A program made the translations under genes and the position numbers. A stretch of DNA of 64,000 nt, taken from positions 186,001 through 250,000 of the forward strand of contig JABCPU010000015.1 in NCBI GenBank assembly GCA_016800925.1, written 5' to 3'. Source of the stretch: Suillus spraguei. Lineage: Eukaryota > Basidiomycota > Agaricomycetes > Boletales > Suillaceae. The notes beneath the pieces are model-generated. The model was not told the DNA's origin. It searched no databases and saw only the letters and a program-made list of their open reading frames with translations. This document shows positions 34,761 through 45,933 of the stretch, in pieces (position 1 is the stretch's first letter; the number at the start of each line of letters is the position of its first letter).

Positions 34761-36142
34761 GTTTAATTAATGTCTTGTTGGTGTAATTATTATCCCGCTC
34801 TTGTTTATCACTCTCAGAATGCAGGGCGTATTAGGCTGGGGTGCCTATGATCTGGAGAACTTTATCGTATACTTCCTACAGGCATGAACAGTCGCTCAAG
34901 ACCGTTGAAGTTGTACAAGCACTTCTGTACCTAGCGGCGGAGATATATTCTGGTCACCGCCGGCATATTAAGAAAATTATTTCCCGACAAGTATACTGAA
35001 CGATAAAGCTAGTGGGAAGCCCTAGTATTAAACGCAAAAAAAATTACTACCGCCGAAAAGATGTGCATCATGATGAGCATGCCGGCTGGCCGGAACGAGG
35101 CCGAGGCAACTATGGGGTATCCCAATCGAGGGTCTAAAATTGGACCGCAAATAACTACCCAAATTTTGAGCAAATCGTACGAGGCAATGCGATATCGCAA
35201 CTTGCAATTGGTGCCCTTACGGTTCAGAATGATCTAGGTGACGCGAGGACGAGGCGAGCAACATAACAGTCTAGAAGTACTACGTGGGGCATCATTATTC
35301 ATATTGCTAGGCCAGAATCTAGAAAATTCGCTTAGCCATTTTTATTCATTGTTGGAGCGACACAACGTCAGAGGTGCCCATGCTAAGCCACTTTTGTAAG
35401 TCGTTATCATAACTTGCGGATTCTTATTAGTACAACGACTGCCGACCGCATGCAGGGAAACCGTCGACACGTACCACAAGCTGCGAAACAATCGTGGGTC
35501 CACGCGTGACATGACATCGAAGGCCATAGTACAAATGGCAGGATGCACCCGCCTATCGACTCGGATATGAAGAAAGTTTCAAACGAATTCATGACTTTGA
35601 TCAGGTACGAGGGTTCTGTAAAAGTACTGGAGACCAGCGCCCTTCGAGATTGCGGAAAAGCCCCAACTTGCCTGGTCTGGACAGTAGAACAAACATTCAA
35701 TGATAAGCCCTACTATGGCCGCCACCTACAGAGTGTTACACGAGGCAATGAAGAATTGGAGAGATCAGGCAACCATCAATTTACTCCTAAATGTCGTACA
35801 ATAAGACTTATGGCACTGGCAGGTTAAGTTATGTGAGTTGAGTACTAGGCTAGTAGCTTATGCTAATGGCATCGGGGTTCTTCTTTATTTACGACAAATT
35901 ACGGCTAGTCATACGGACATACAACATGCTGATACAACGCACCTCCTTGATATCGACAATACCGGAATTCCTGATATTTTGTATTTCCGTTACAGCTGTC
36001 CGTCTCTAGAGGTTGAGGGGGCTTACCACTCTATCGATTCTCGGGAATGTGCTTGGATGAGGCAAATTGCAATACTGTACGTCTCAGTCGAGTGTTAAAG
36101 ATGTGAATGCATTACGAAGGCGACACAACCATTCTCGGATAG
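34761..36142. other. Intergenic region without a supported gene
   Basis: About 1.4 kb. An open frame at 35543-35827 on the plus strand reads like protein in part (MKKVSNEFMTLIRYEG) but has no clear splice partners. A second stretch at 35920-36075 could be an exon of the weak gene that follows. Confidence 0.3.
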
Positions 36143-36744
36143 AATTCCGAGGAGCTTGTTCATACACTTCCCGACCAGCGGCGTGTTTTGGAGTGCATTC
36201 TGACCGTAGCATCAGTACACTGTACGTCCATATTTATTACTCAGTCCGTCTTCAATAACACAAAATTCTCATACTTTTGGGATAGATTTCATCACAGAGT
36301 TGCTGCTCTATGGGGACCTGTTGCAGAAACGTTTGTTTTGGTTTGACGGGGACCATCTGGCTTGCTTTTGAATGATCTGAATACAAACAGGAACATGTAC
36401 TACCACATAGGATTTAGCCAGGAAGCCTGTCGCGAATACCAGTCCATGCGACTTTCAGGAGTCCACCAATTGTTTCCCCAAGTCAGTACCCAGCGCACTG
36501 CGTTGATCGGAGTGATCCCATTCTTGTGAGTCCTTCCTGAATGCGCAAGTACTTCGACAATGTCATTCTCCTAGTACAATGCTTTCCCTTGTAGTTTCTG
36601 GGGGGAATGTACAAGCGCCGGACTGGAGAGTCGCTCGCAACATCGTTAATGAACTTACAGAGTATATGAAGCTTACTATTTTGTAATAGATGTCACGTTT
36701 CTCGTGGTGGGACGACACGACAGTCCCTTGTCAAGGATCTTTTA
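36143..36744 (+). CDS. Unrecognised multi-exon candidate gene (partial)
   Basis: Several exon-like stretches with GT/AG borders follow one another on the plus strand: SEELVHTLPDQRRVLECILT ending at a GTACGT donor (36220), a stretch after ATAG 36285, NMYYHIGFSQEACREYQSMR and LSGVHQLFPQVSTQRTALIG ending at GTGAGT (36526), TMLSLVVSGGNVQAPDWRVA and RNIVNELTE ending at GTATAT (36661), then CHVSRGGTTRQSLVKDLLG. Reading phase fits across the last two introns. I recognise no family and cannot fix start or end. It may also be a decayed gene. Confidence 0.28.
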
Positions 36745-37926
36745 GGCAGGTAGTATGCGGCAACATCGTCACCGTTGAAGACAAAGGCGTTATAAGGCAG
36801 TTGCTGCAACTGTATTCTTGGGTACGTTTATGCATTCATGGACAGAATTTTATGACACTCACGAGAAAGGTGTCACAAAAGTGGAGCTGAAACTGTAAGC
36901 CAAAGTCAAAATTTGACTGGCTCCTCCCTGTCTCTCGTCAGGCCGACTCAAGTTTGCGTATGTTCCTGCTCGCTATATATGGACCTTCATCCAGAGGTCT
37001 AAATTGAGGTTCGTCCAAAGTATGAATATGCACCCCTTTTTCTCTCTAGTATTTTCTCGTCAGACATCGATAGGATGACAGTCGTCTCCATGATTCCAGT
37101 GAGAAAAGCTTTCTTGTACCGAAGCAGTGTATCTTCAGACTCTACGGTGGCGGCCGACGGTTCCTCGGAGGGACTCGTGATATCGATAAAACTAAAAAGT
37201 GCTTCCAAGAAATTGTGGCTATGAATACAACTTGAAGCAATGTCCACAACGAACATGGCGTGGAATCTGAATACAATCATTGATGCCAATCGACTATACC
37301 AAATCCTTATCTCAGGTGTCATTAATGTTGTAAACACGTGGCAAGTCATTTGCAGGATTGATTCACCATTTGGCTTGAAGAATCACAAGGCGATCACACA
37401 TGATAAATCACGATTTATTGAGCTTCAAGCCAGAACGGCATCTGTCAGCCAATGCTGGGATGTTCAAGATGTCAAACAGAAACAGACAGAAGTGCGGGTG
37501 CCCCAGACTGTATATCGCAAATCAGAGCATTTGAACCTCTATTGTCTCCAGTTTGGCAATGTTGCGCATTGGAAAGGGACGGCGACGCAACATTGATCAC
37601 TTTAGTAAGCGAGCAAAAACCTTTCATATAACCATTGAACCTCACTCTGCAAATGCAGAATGATTGATTTGCGCGAGCAACAGGGCTGAGCAGGCGGCCC
37701 TTACACAACGTCAGACCACGCGAAGATCGGAAACAACACAAACAATGTGATTGAGTGGAGATTGACCATGATAGATATATGGAAGCTTGCGAGTATTGAG
37801 CAGTGTAAATACATAATGCAATATAAAGGTTGACCTTTATGTCTCCCATCAACACGAATGATGTTTGAATCCAAAACAGCACCCGCAGATCGTAAATATT
37901 CCTGTCCACTGGGGACTGAGAATTGT

Positions 37927-39351
37927 CTATGAATGAGGCGCTGGTATCTGATCCTCAGCATGAGATGAGCCAACAACCATCTGCCAGAGCTCGGGGCCAT
38001 CCCGTATCAGAGCCTGAAATAGGAAAGTGCATAAGACGAAGAGGCAAAAGTTAAAGCAACGGGGGAGCACGTACGATGACAACTTCTACGGCAATAAGGG
38101 CGATGATAACGAGCTCCATCCGGTGAGTAGATGACTACAGAAAGGTTAGCATGCGTCCAGTCTTTGACGTCCAATAACACACCTCCGTAAGTAGCTGACG
38201 GAGAGTTGATTGCACCTGGATTGGACAATTAGTTTTATGGATTGCTTTACCTTGAAAGTCTCACCTCTGTGGCATATGTGATTTTCTCATTGACCGCGTT
38301 GGTTCTCGCCTTCACTTCGAGAGCCGCGGTCATCGATTTAAAGAAACCTTCCAGATAATGTTAGACCGATGTGGACTCGTGATCACTACGCCAACCTTCT
38401 AATTCTGGCTCAGTCCAGTACAAGTCTGGGGTGTCAGAGAAGTTCTCCCTGTTGAGGTTAAGGCCCTGGCGAAACTTCATGAGTGCTCCGAGCTTCTTGA
38501 TGAGGGCTTCCCTGCTTAGACCAGGCTTTCCCGTTTTCTCGAGGGAGTGGGGGAGAAGTGCTACAGATGAGAGATAGTCCTCGAGTGATTCTTCAAGACC
38601 TGAAAGAGCTGTAGAACGTGACAGTGCTTGGGAGAATGTATATCGTGCCAGAAGGGTCTCTGCGGGGAGTGCAGGGGAAGCTGGTGGTACGGCAGGAGCA
38701 TTTTCAGAGTACTCGAGTGGCGCTACACGTCCAAGTATAATTAAATCTCCTTGTATTCGAGTTTTTCTGACAATGGGTTTTTTGTAAGTGAAATTGGCAT
38801 GAGTGGTTGGTTACCCACTCTGTTGGATCTGTCACAAATTCCAGTTCCTCTGTCTCTGGATCCCTTAACCGGCCAACCTCGCTAGGGGCAAGGACTTCTC
38901 GTGCAAATCGTCGTGCTTCCGCCTCTCCAAGGCCCCAGCACACAAAACTTCCATTTGAAAACACAAAAATCTCGCCCCCGTCGCCCCAGTTTGGAACCCA
39001 CCAGGCATCGTGAAGCGTCTGAGCATCCGGAAGACAAGAGCGTAGTCTTGACAATAAGTAGCGTTCCGCTGTTGCAAGAGTAATCACAGGCTTGATAGAA
39101 CTTCTAGTAGGTGTCGGGTTAGAGCGAATGGGTATCGATGCAGATGCACTACGACGAAGTGGTGTGCTGGCTTTTGGCTTGTGCTTTGGTGCTTCTGAAG
39201 GCTCTACGTCTGCAGAAGCTGAGAGAGCACGGGCATAGAGGAACCGATGGCTACGATGTACTGCTGCAGACGCAAGACTAGTATGATTAAAGTATGAACA
39301 CAAGTTTCCACGAAGACTATCAGTCCTGAGTGCTCTGCGGAAACCGTTCAT
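37927..39351 (-). CDS. rmd1: RMD1/RMND1-type mitochondrial protein (DUF155)
   Basis: The gene reads right to left from ATG 39349-39351 (MNGFRRALRTDSLRGNLCSY), an Arg-rich presequence-like N-terminus. Conserved DUF155 core: AERYLLSRLRSCLPDAQTLH, DAWWVPNWGDGGEIFVFSNG, SFVCWGLGEAEARRFAREVL, DPETEELEFVTDP, then after an intron KTRIQGDLIILGRV, LARYTFSQALSRSTALSGLE, LEDYLSSVALLPHSLEKTGK, LSREALIKKLGALMKFRQGL, LNLNRENFSDTPDLYWTEPE and a C-terminal membrane helix ELVIIALIAVEVVIALI before RDGPELWQ and the stop at 37927. Family members sit in the inner mitochondrial membrane and support mitochondrial translation (RMND1, Mrx10) or meiotic division (Rmd1). Three or four short introns; complete by all signs. 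Confidence 0.92.
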
Positions 39352-40020
39352 GGAGAGATGGGTACAAGTGCAAACTCAAAGCTGAACCTTTAAGTTATGG
39401 ATGCAGAATTGAACGTGCTACTTAGTGAAGAAAGTTGACGAGGTCCACCGGCAATATAAAAGTTATAGCTACCGGCCGAGAGGCTTCGTCACGTATCATT
39501 AATATTCACGAATCCCTACTTATAAACCAGTTCTGCAAGAGTGTCATGAGATGACGGTGTTGCTCGACAATCTTCATATCTATGATAATTTACCCACAGA
39601 ATTGAAGTGTCTGTCCACCGAAATAAAAATGCCTGATCCAAGTATGCGCGAAAACTTTCAATGGCGCAGAGGTGGCACATCAATGCATCGCCAACCACCA
39701 CGAGGTCGTCAAACAGTGATCGGCTTTCCATACTTACTCCACCTGTTTGGTGGTAGGACTCATGGTCAGCCCGTGGCTCTTCAGTTAATTACACGAATGC
39801 CTCCCTCCACTGAAAATTACTGTGGGTATACCTGAATCAGGCCGTATGATCAATCAAGACAACAAGTTTGACCATTATCCTTTCAGTATCGAAGGGCAGC
39901 AACAAGGAGAAGGAGCGTGCCGTTGTCGAAACAAGCTCTGGCTGGTATGTATGCTGTAGGATAGATATACAAAGGAGTGCGAGGACACTTGCTATGGAAA
40001 TTTATCAAAGCGAACATCAA
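39352..40020. other. Intergenic region between rmd1 and cox11
   Basis: About 670 bp between two minus-strand genes. Open frames at 39551-39835 (plus) and 39516-39731 (minus) have no recognisable content. It must hold the rmd1 promoter and the cox11 3' end. Confidence 0.35.
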
Positions 40021-41162
40021 TCACGAGCTCTTTCCCTGTTGCGCGTTACGGATTTCTGCACGCGGTGCCATTTCGTAATCTCCGAGCCCAAGAGACTTTT
40101 GAACGTCTTTGTCACTTGCATCTGGCTCAAGATGACCTTGAGCGTTACGACGGGCTCTATTTAATGAGCATTTAAGATTGGTAGAATTGACAGGTAACAG
40201 AGAGATACGGACCTGAAGAATGTATATGAGAGAACAACGTCATCAATGCCCCTACACGCGGGGTCATCGAGAATATCTTTATCTATGAAGAAAAGGAGCG
40301 GCATATCGACTTCCTCCCCTGCAAGCAATTTCTGCTCCTCAAAGCAGAAGCACTCTACTTTTGAAAAGTATGGTGCGATCTACATACCATTAAATATCAA
40401 TGGCTGCTGACGTCCGACATCTAATGAGTACCCACTCGGTCAGGCGTGACATTGTACGTCGCGATTCCAATTATGTCCTTTTTGCTTTCATTCTTTGCCT
40501 TATAAAAAGCAAGACTAGTCTCTCCAGGAAGGACCGTCACGAACTTCTGCTGCGGAGTAAAAGTCCACGGCAACGCTTCAGCACGGTCAGCATTGAAATG
40601 AACCTTGATGCGACGTGCTCCATCAACAGGAACTAGGCGCGCAGGCTCGAATCGCCCTGTACCGACATTTGGAGTGCCAGCGAAGCCAGTGGCTGCACAG
40701 AACATCCGGTAGAGCGGAACTGCAGCATAAGTAACCCCTACTACAAATACAATCTATTGAGATGAAATAAAAATGTGTGAGAAATAAGGCAGTGAAAGCG
40801 TACGACGGCAGAGGAGTACATCAGTAGATTGCGATTCCGGGCAGCGTATAATGACTGTCGGGATGGATATGGAGAAGTACGTGATTTAGCATTCAAAGGC
40901 GTCCTGGGATGTGAATCGGTGGCCATTTCTCGCCAATGTATGGAGTGTGATGGTGACCATGGACATGAACTTTTCCTAAGACGGGTCACAGGATGAATGC
41001 TGTTGATAGTATGCAGTGAACGACATCGAAGGAACGCGTCAGGGTAGTAATGGGCAGTCTATGAAAAGTTTAGGGCGACAAATATGATTGATCCGAAAAC
41101 ACGTTCACCAACTGAGGCGCACGGCCTGCCTTCAAGAGAGGCACGCACAGCTTGAAGGACAT
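40021..41162 (-). CDS. cox11: Cytochrome c oxidase assembly protein COX11
   Basis: COX11 is an inner-membrane copper chaperone that delivers Cu to the CuB site of Cox1. Exon 1 starts at ATG 41160-41162 (MSFKLCVPLLKAGRAPQL), ends at a GTGAAC donor and joins after CATAG to TAHYYPDAFLRCRSLHTINS, together a mitochondrial presequence. Then comes SRQSLYAARNRNLLMYSSAV, the membrane helix VVGVTYAAVPLYRMFCAATG, TGRFEPARLVPVDGARRIKV, HFNADRAEALPWTFTPQQKF, YKAKNESKKDIIGIATYNV, and after an intron IAPYFSKVECFCFEEQKLLA, whose CFCF is the copper-binding motif, then EEVDMPLLFFIDKDI and DDVVLSYTFF. A last short exon (ARRNAQGHLEPDASDKDVQK) ends at 40021. All hallmark residues are intact. Confidence 0.93.
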
Positions 41163-41293
41163 CGCTGTCAATGGCGAGAATACTGTCAAGACATTTCATT
41201 TCTGCTTCCGACCTTTGGAGTGACAAGCACGTGACTGTTCTGTAGAAGTCTTGAGCCGTGGTACTGCAACTTTAAATCGCCCACGACGACGAC
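41163..41293. promoter_or_regulatory. Compact divergent promoter cox11 / J-domain gene
   Basis: Only 131 bases separate the two start codons. It includes a CACGTGAC element (41227-41234, a bHLH E-box type site). Shared regulation is possible. Confidence 0.5.
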
Positions 41294-42495
41294 ATGTCGA
41301 CAGGAACATCAACACCCTCTAGTTCGAAGACACCCACTTCGGCAGGCGATAATGATATAGAACAGCTACTCTCCGGGAAGCATCTGCTTTCCAGCGTGAG
41401 CTCGAGGTCGAGCGGATTCTTAAGGCATTCAAACTTAAGTACGTAGCTACTTGTCGCATTTGATCAATCATTTATGATCATGACTTAGTCCATACGATAT
41501 TCTCGACATTGACGAGTCCTCAAAGCCCGAAGGAATCAAGCGCAGATACCGGCAGTTGTCTCTTTGTGAGCGATCTCGTTTCGCCCGTCCTCTAAATTCA
41601 TAGAACATAGCTGACGGTTTTGCGCCTTCATAATCATGGTTGTTCGTTTTGTGATTCCACTCGACCTTGAATTCGGCTTCGCTTCATGTCTGGTCGATTT
41701 TGTGTATGCGTACGTTGTTCCGTAACAAGTCATCCATCCTGACAAGACCCCCCACGCTCGTGCTCCAGATGCATTCGACCTTCTTAAGAAGGTGCGTTTT
41801 TCTCCCCCTTCCCCATACTTTTCATTATTCTATTAAGTCCATTTATGTATTATTATCCTCCGTTACTCAAAATGCCCCATCCCAACGGAAGTTTGAGTAT
41901 TCATTCTCTTCGCATATTATTGGGTTGCGATACGTTTATGTATCCAGATTCTCACCGTTGACCTAGGCCGAATCAGAGCTATCCGACACTGCCAAACGTG
42001 AAGCTCTCGACGCCACAATTGCAGAGGCGCGCCTACAGCTCCTCCGCAGTCACGGTTTCTCTACGAGCACACAGGATGATGATCCAAAACTTCGAGGACT
42101 AGTCCCGTCCTTCAAGGTGCAGTTGCGAGCGAAGGTGAAGGACTTGTTAATTGATGAAGAGGTTAGACGCAGGAAGTGAGACACTCGTCTTTACTGTTAA
42201 GTTTTGTGGTGGTCCTAATGATTCGGTATTTTCGCAGAGCGATCAAGATGAACCTTGCGAATGAGGGACTGGAAGCTCGGAAAAAGGAGGAAGAAGTTGC
42301 TACAAGGAAGCGTAAAGCGGAGGAAGATAAAACATGGGAAGGTGCGCTTTGTCATTTCTTTGGTCACAACTACTTTCATGAATCATTATCTATCATCCCC
42401 TTATAGAGTCTCGTGAAACCCGTGTTGATTCATGGCGGTCATTCAACAATACCGCAAAGAAGAAGAAAAAGACGAAGGCCCAGATCCTTGGATGA
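41294..42495 (+). CDS. J-domain protein, DNAJC8/Spf31-like, with an apparent frameshift
   Basis: From ATG 41294 (MSTGTSTPSSSKTPTSAGDN) to a stop at 42493-42495. Exons: ASAFQRELEVERILKAFKLN, PYDILDIDESSKPEGIKRRY, RQLSLFIHPDKTPHARAPDA (the HPD motif is rebuilt by splicing), FDLLKKAESELSDTAKREA, LDATIAEARLQLLRSHGFS, LVPSFKVQLRAKVKDLLIDE, AIKMNLANEGLEARKKEEEV and ESRETRVDSWRSFNN, then a lysine-rich tail. This matches the DNAJC8/Spf31 group, linked to the spliceosome. One base seems missing in exon 1 near 41371-41374: the frame IEQLLSGK must shift to reach EASAFQRELE, whereas one extra base would give a smooth LLSREASAFQ. Probably a sequencing error or a real break. Confidence 0.82.
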
Positions 42496-43198
42496 TTCCC
42501 TGAACCACTTACATATTGGACGCTCCATAGGGAAACCCCGACGCCCTACTGTTGAATATAGTTCGCCCGTGTGCGTCCGAGCGCTTAGATTAACTTGTAA
42601 CCCATACTTCTTGCAAATGTGAGAGATCTGCCATACTAGAAGGACATGCTTTTTGTACTTGATCGTTATTCTGCACGCGTGTGTTCAGAAACGGCAATTC
42701 ATCATGCACGGCATAGTTGCAAGAGGAAGCTTCCATATATCCACTTGGTGAATCAGGCTTTATGTTCTTCCATCTTGTCAGGGCTCCTGGTTGGTCGAGT
42801 TAAGAAAGAGAATATATTCGAAAGAAGACTAAGACCCAGGGAAGGAGAACGGGAAGGAAAGAGGAAATGACAATAATCGTGGAGTCGGGAACTGGGTGCG
42901 CACGCACCGTTACGATGTATTATTCTTACAGTATGGCCTGGGCACGACACAATGTGTCCTGTAAGACAACCTATGACAATGCGTCATACTTGTGAGGGTG
43001 AAGTCAGCAACGTGGCGTGAGAGTCCTCCCGGGAGCTGCTGGACCACCCTGGTTTGGTTTTGCTGATGGCCCCTTAAGTGTTGTACAACTCTCAAGTAAA
43101 CACGAAACAACTAGGTCTTAGGTGAGAGAGCTTCCCTCATCAATATCATAGGGTTCTAAATATTCCTCTGATCTCCCTCCTAAAAGGTGCAATCGCAA
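42496..43198. other. Intergenic region without a recognised gene
   Basis: About 700 bp after the J-domain gene. An acidic/basic low-complexity stretch (around 42791-42868) is open on the plus strand but is not supported as coding. Confidence 0.35.
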
Positions 43199-44002
43199 AT
43201 GGTTGACGGTGCTCGCCTCATCCGGTCTGCAAAGTCTGGTAGTGATTGGACTTTCAACGATCTCATGGCATACAACATCACCGTCACGCCTCAGTCGCCT
43301 GAACAGTTTTTTCGTCAAAACCATGGAACGCTCTTGGAGGGTGTAGATCCATCCCTCCTTAATTCCAGCCTTGATGACGAGAATATCTCAGACGCCGTTT
43401 TCGAATATCTAGGCCATCTTAACCTGGCTACTAATGCCACCCAAGAAAGTTTCATTGACGCATTTGCTCAGAAAACTCTTCAGATACTCGGCTTCGTTGA
43501 ACGTGGCTTAATCCTCACCGTACGTCATAAAATCCCACTACGGATCTGTGGCGATGACCAGCGAGTTGCCGAAACAGATGTGTCTGCTCGATCTGCGATC
43601 GATGATCTTGCTTGTTTTGCAAGAGGACAAAACCGTATTCAGTAGGTCTTATCCAGAACCACAAGTCATTGCAGAAGCGATTGCCGCGTATCAATACAAC
43701 AATGAGAAACGGCTCCTCAGATCACTCCCCCCCCTTGATGCCATGACTATTCCGTGCATCACTATGGTTGGCACTCGACCTATCTTCTATCTCGTCCCTG
43801 TCACCGAAGCGCTCAGCAATGCGGTTGCCACTGGCCAGTATCCCGAAGCTAAAACAACGGTGTGAAGTGTGTCACCTCTTTAGGGCACAACCGTCGAATC
43901 AGCGAAGGCATGGAGACGCCGGAGTATAGGCGCGTTGCTTTTGAGCGTTTTCTCGCATTCAAAGCACTTGCGAAGGAGCATTGGCAGACATTCGTTGTCT
44001 GA
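43199..44002 (+). CDS. Unrecognised cytosolic-type protein
   Basis: Three exons: ATG 43199 (MVDGARLIRSAKSGSDWTFN) through LMAYNITVTPQSPEQFFRQN, SLDDENISDAVFEYLGHLNL and TLQILGFVERGLILT; then, after an intron with GTACGT donor and GAAACAG acceptor, MCLLDLRSMILLVLQEDKTV, PEPQVIAEAIAAYQYNNEKR and MVGTRPIFYLVPVTEALSNA; then after a 24-base GT...AG interval GHNRRISEGMETPEYRRVAF and FERFLAFKALAKEHWQTFVV, with the stop at 44000-44002. The last 'intron' is unusually short (GTGTGAAG...TTTAG), so an alternative is that the protein ends at 43865. The composition resembles a soluble alpha/beta protein; the 'LLVLQEDK...PEPQVIAEAIAA' pattern is familiar from Agaricomycete proteins of unknown function, but I cannot name the family. 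Confidence 0.6.
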
Positions 44003-44385
44003 CTTACGTCGTGGGTGTGTCTCTAAAAATTCTTTCGTCCGGAATTTGACCTGAGTCTTCCAGCTGTTTGTGGTTTTACTGTAATGATTGGTTTCTTGAT
44101 CCCACTTTTGTATGCACTGTAAAAAACTAGACAATGTAACCAGACCTCGGTACTCAGTCCCAGTGGGAACAGGTTGTGGGGCAGAATCTGTTGAGATGCC
44201 CGCTTGAGACAAAACACACTCGCACATCTGCGAACCTCACCTCTGGGCACAGATTTTCAGGTGGACGTGAGGGTCATCATGAGCGGCAGCGGGTACCAGT
44301 GAGTGCTGGTGGAACCTGTTCACCATAAAAATATTTGAAATGGCGCGCGTATCAAGGTATCAATAACCTATCTACTGACGTAGAC

Positions 44386-44752
44386 ATGAGCAATCAATTC
44401 CAGATTCACAGGTCCGAGTCTGTGAACCTGAAGGTTTCTACACCTTGCAAATGGAAGCTGATTATGTCCATTGATTGTTGTACCCACACTGTTGCTGACG
44501 CTTGTTATGCACTCGCAGGTCATCCTCCAGTACCAGGTGGGGAGTCTCGATGATACGCAGCTGTGGCTGATGTTTATGACTCGGTGAGAAATACCAATGT
44601 TATTACTAATGACGATAGATAACTTGAGCGTCAACAGGTGTGATCTAGATGGTGTGAGAAATGGCGCACAAGTCAAAGTGACGTCCAAGCACGGAATCAA
44701 AACTTGCATAATCAACGTTGGTCCCTCAATTCAGGTGGATGGCGAAACATAA
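44386..44752 (+). CDS. Small unrecognised protein (about 75 residues)
   Basis: Three exons with good borders: MSNQFQIHRSESVNLK (ATG 44386), donor GTTTCT, acceptor TCGCAG, then VILQYQVGSLDDTQLWLMFM ending TR, donor GTGAGA, acceptor CAACAG, then CDLDGVRNGAQVKVTSKHGI and KTCIINVGPSIQVDGET with the stop at 44750-44752. The phase is kept throughout, which is the main support. It is beta-rich with two cysteines and no signal peptide. No family recognised. It is too short and too split for ordinary ORF finding. Confidence 0.45.
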
Positions 44753-45065
44753 CTATATTAAAGGCGTTAACGAACCATAATCTTGAAAGCTTACCCTACT
44801 TACATGCGAGTATGAATCACGTTGGTTTGGTGCAGTCTTGAATCCACCATGCGATCAGTGACAATGAGTAGACTCGGCCAATACAGGGTGTGGACGTGTG
44901 GCCTAGTACAGTCGTTTAGCCTAGTGGAGACCAAGGTCATCCACCGGGCTGCGGCTGTTGTACGGCGGCTCGATTGGGAAGGTAGTGGTTGTCCACAGGT
45001 CATCGAGCAAGTGGACAAGCATGGTGCGTCCACACTCACAAAGCAAAAATCCACAAGGACTTGGG

Positions 45066-45204
45066 TATAAAACGGGTCATCGATGGACTCAGACCTCATA
45101 CTCTCCCATCCTTACTCGTTATGTTGTCTGAATCATTGGTGAGTATCCTATCTTAATCATAGTGAACTGCAACTTACTGAGTCTCATGGGCTTGGGTATA
45201 AAAC
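45066..45204 (+). repeat. Duplicated promoter plus exon-1 segment
   Basis: Two diverged head-to-tail copies, about 45057-45178 and 45188-45322, each with TTGGGTATAAAAC (TATA at 45066-45073 and 45197-45204), CTCATACTCT, a short exon, a GGTGAG donor and an AACTGCRACTTA block. Only the first copy has an ATG. Confidence 0.7.
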
Positions 45205-45933
45205 AGAACATCTATGGACTCGAACCTCATACTCTTCCATCCGAGCTCAATATCTCGTCTAGATCCCAATGGGTGAGCGCACTATCTTAAATCTAGCAAA
45301 CTGCGACTTACCGAGTCCACATAGGTATCTTCTAAAGTCAAGACAGTCCCACCTAAACTCTATAACGTCAAAGTTGTCCAGTTTTGGCGAGGCGCAAAAG
45401 GGCCCCTACGGCCCTATCCCCTACACTGGGCGATCTACGTCGAAACAAGTCCTGGCATAGGGAACACCTATCAACTCGTAGGAGACCAAACGAACTACGC
45501 CGTCGATATCAGACTCAACCAGCCTCTCTCAAACTCGAGGGACTTGCGTGGAAGTTATTCCGTTGGAAGCGTAAGCTGGACAGAGCTCGTCGAAATGGAG
45601 ACAATCCTCCCAAGAGTTGACATTATACACAGTATTCCCTGGTGGAACGGCCAAGATTGGGTGGAGGACGCTCTCAGGTATCTCAAGTGCTGGGGTTTTT
45701 CTGACATCATCGGGGAAACGATGTTGGCGGGTCTACAAGATCAAATGTGTTGGCTGCTGGAAAGTCAGCCCGGAATTGATGCCGCAGTGGAATTTGTCGG
45801 TAATTCAGAAGATCTGGCGTGTATCCTATCCAACCGACGGACTGCTAAAGTGCACCAATACTTTTGGAGGTCGTATAATCATAGGCGTGCACTGGGTCGT
45901 GATTTAGCGTTGTGGAATTCAATTTGGACTTGA
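45121..45933 (+). CDS. DUF6914-like fungal protein with altered Cys motif
   Basis: Exon 1 (45121-45138) encodes MLSESL and ends at a GTGAGT donor; exon 2 starts at 45325 after CATAG and stays in frame: VSSKVKTVPPKLYNVKVVQF, PLRPYPLHWAIYVETSPGIG, NTYQLVGDQTNYAVDIRLNQ, SVSWTELVEMETILPRVDII, PWWNGQDWVEDALRYLKCWG, then a less typical tail to the stop at 45931-45933. The succession 'HWAIYVET...G...ELVG', a 'VETILPRV' helix and 'WN-QDWV-EALR-L' fits a fungal family of unknown function (DUF6914-like, from memory), with the look of an NlpC/papain fold. In the relatives I recall, the position after Asn is Cys (WNC); here it is Gly (GGC, 45649-45651), one transversion from TGC. The C-terminus after 45730 may be frameshifted. 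Confidence 0.55.

Noticed and set aside
36999..37349. 116-residue minus-strand frame near 37 kb
   Set aside because: Part of it looks protein-like, but there are no convincing splice borders, start or family, and the opposite strand is about as open.
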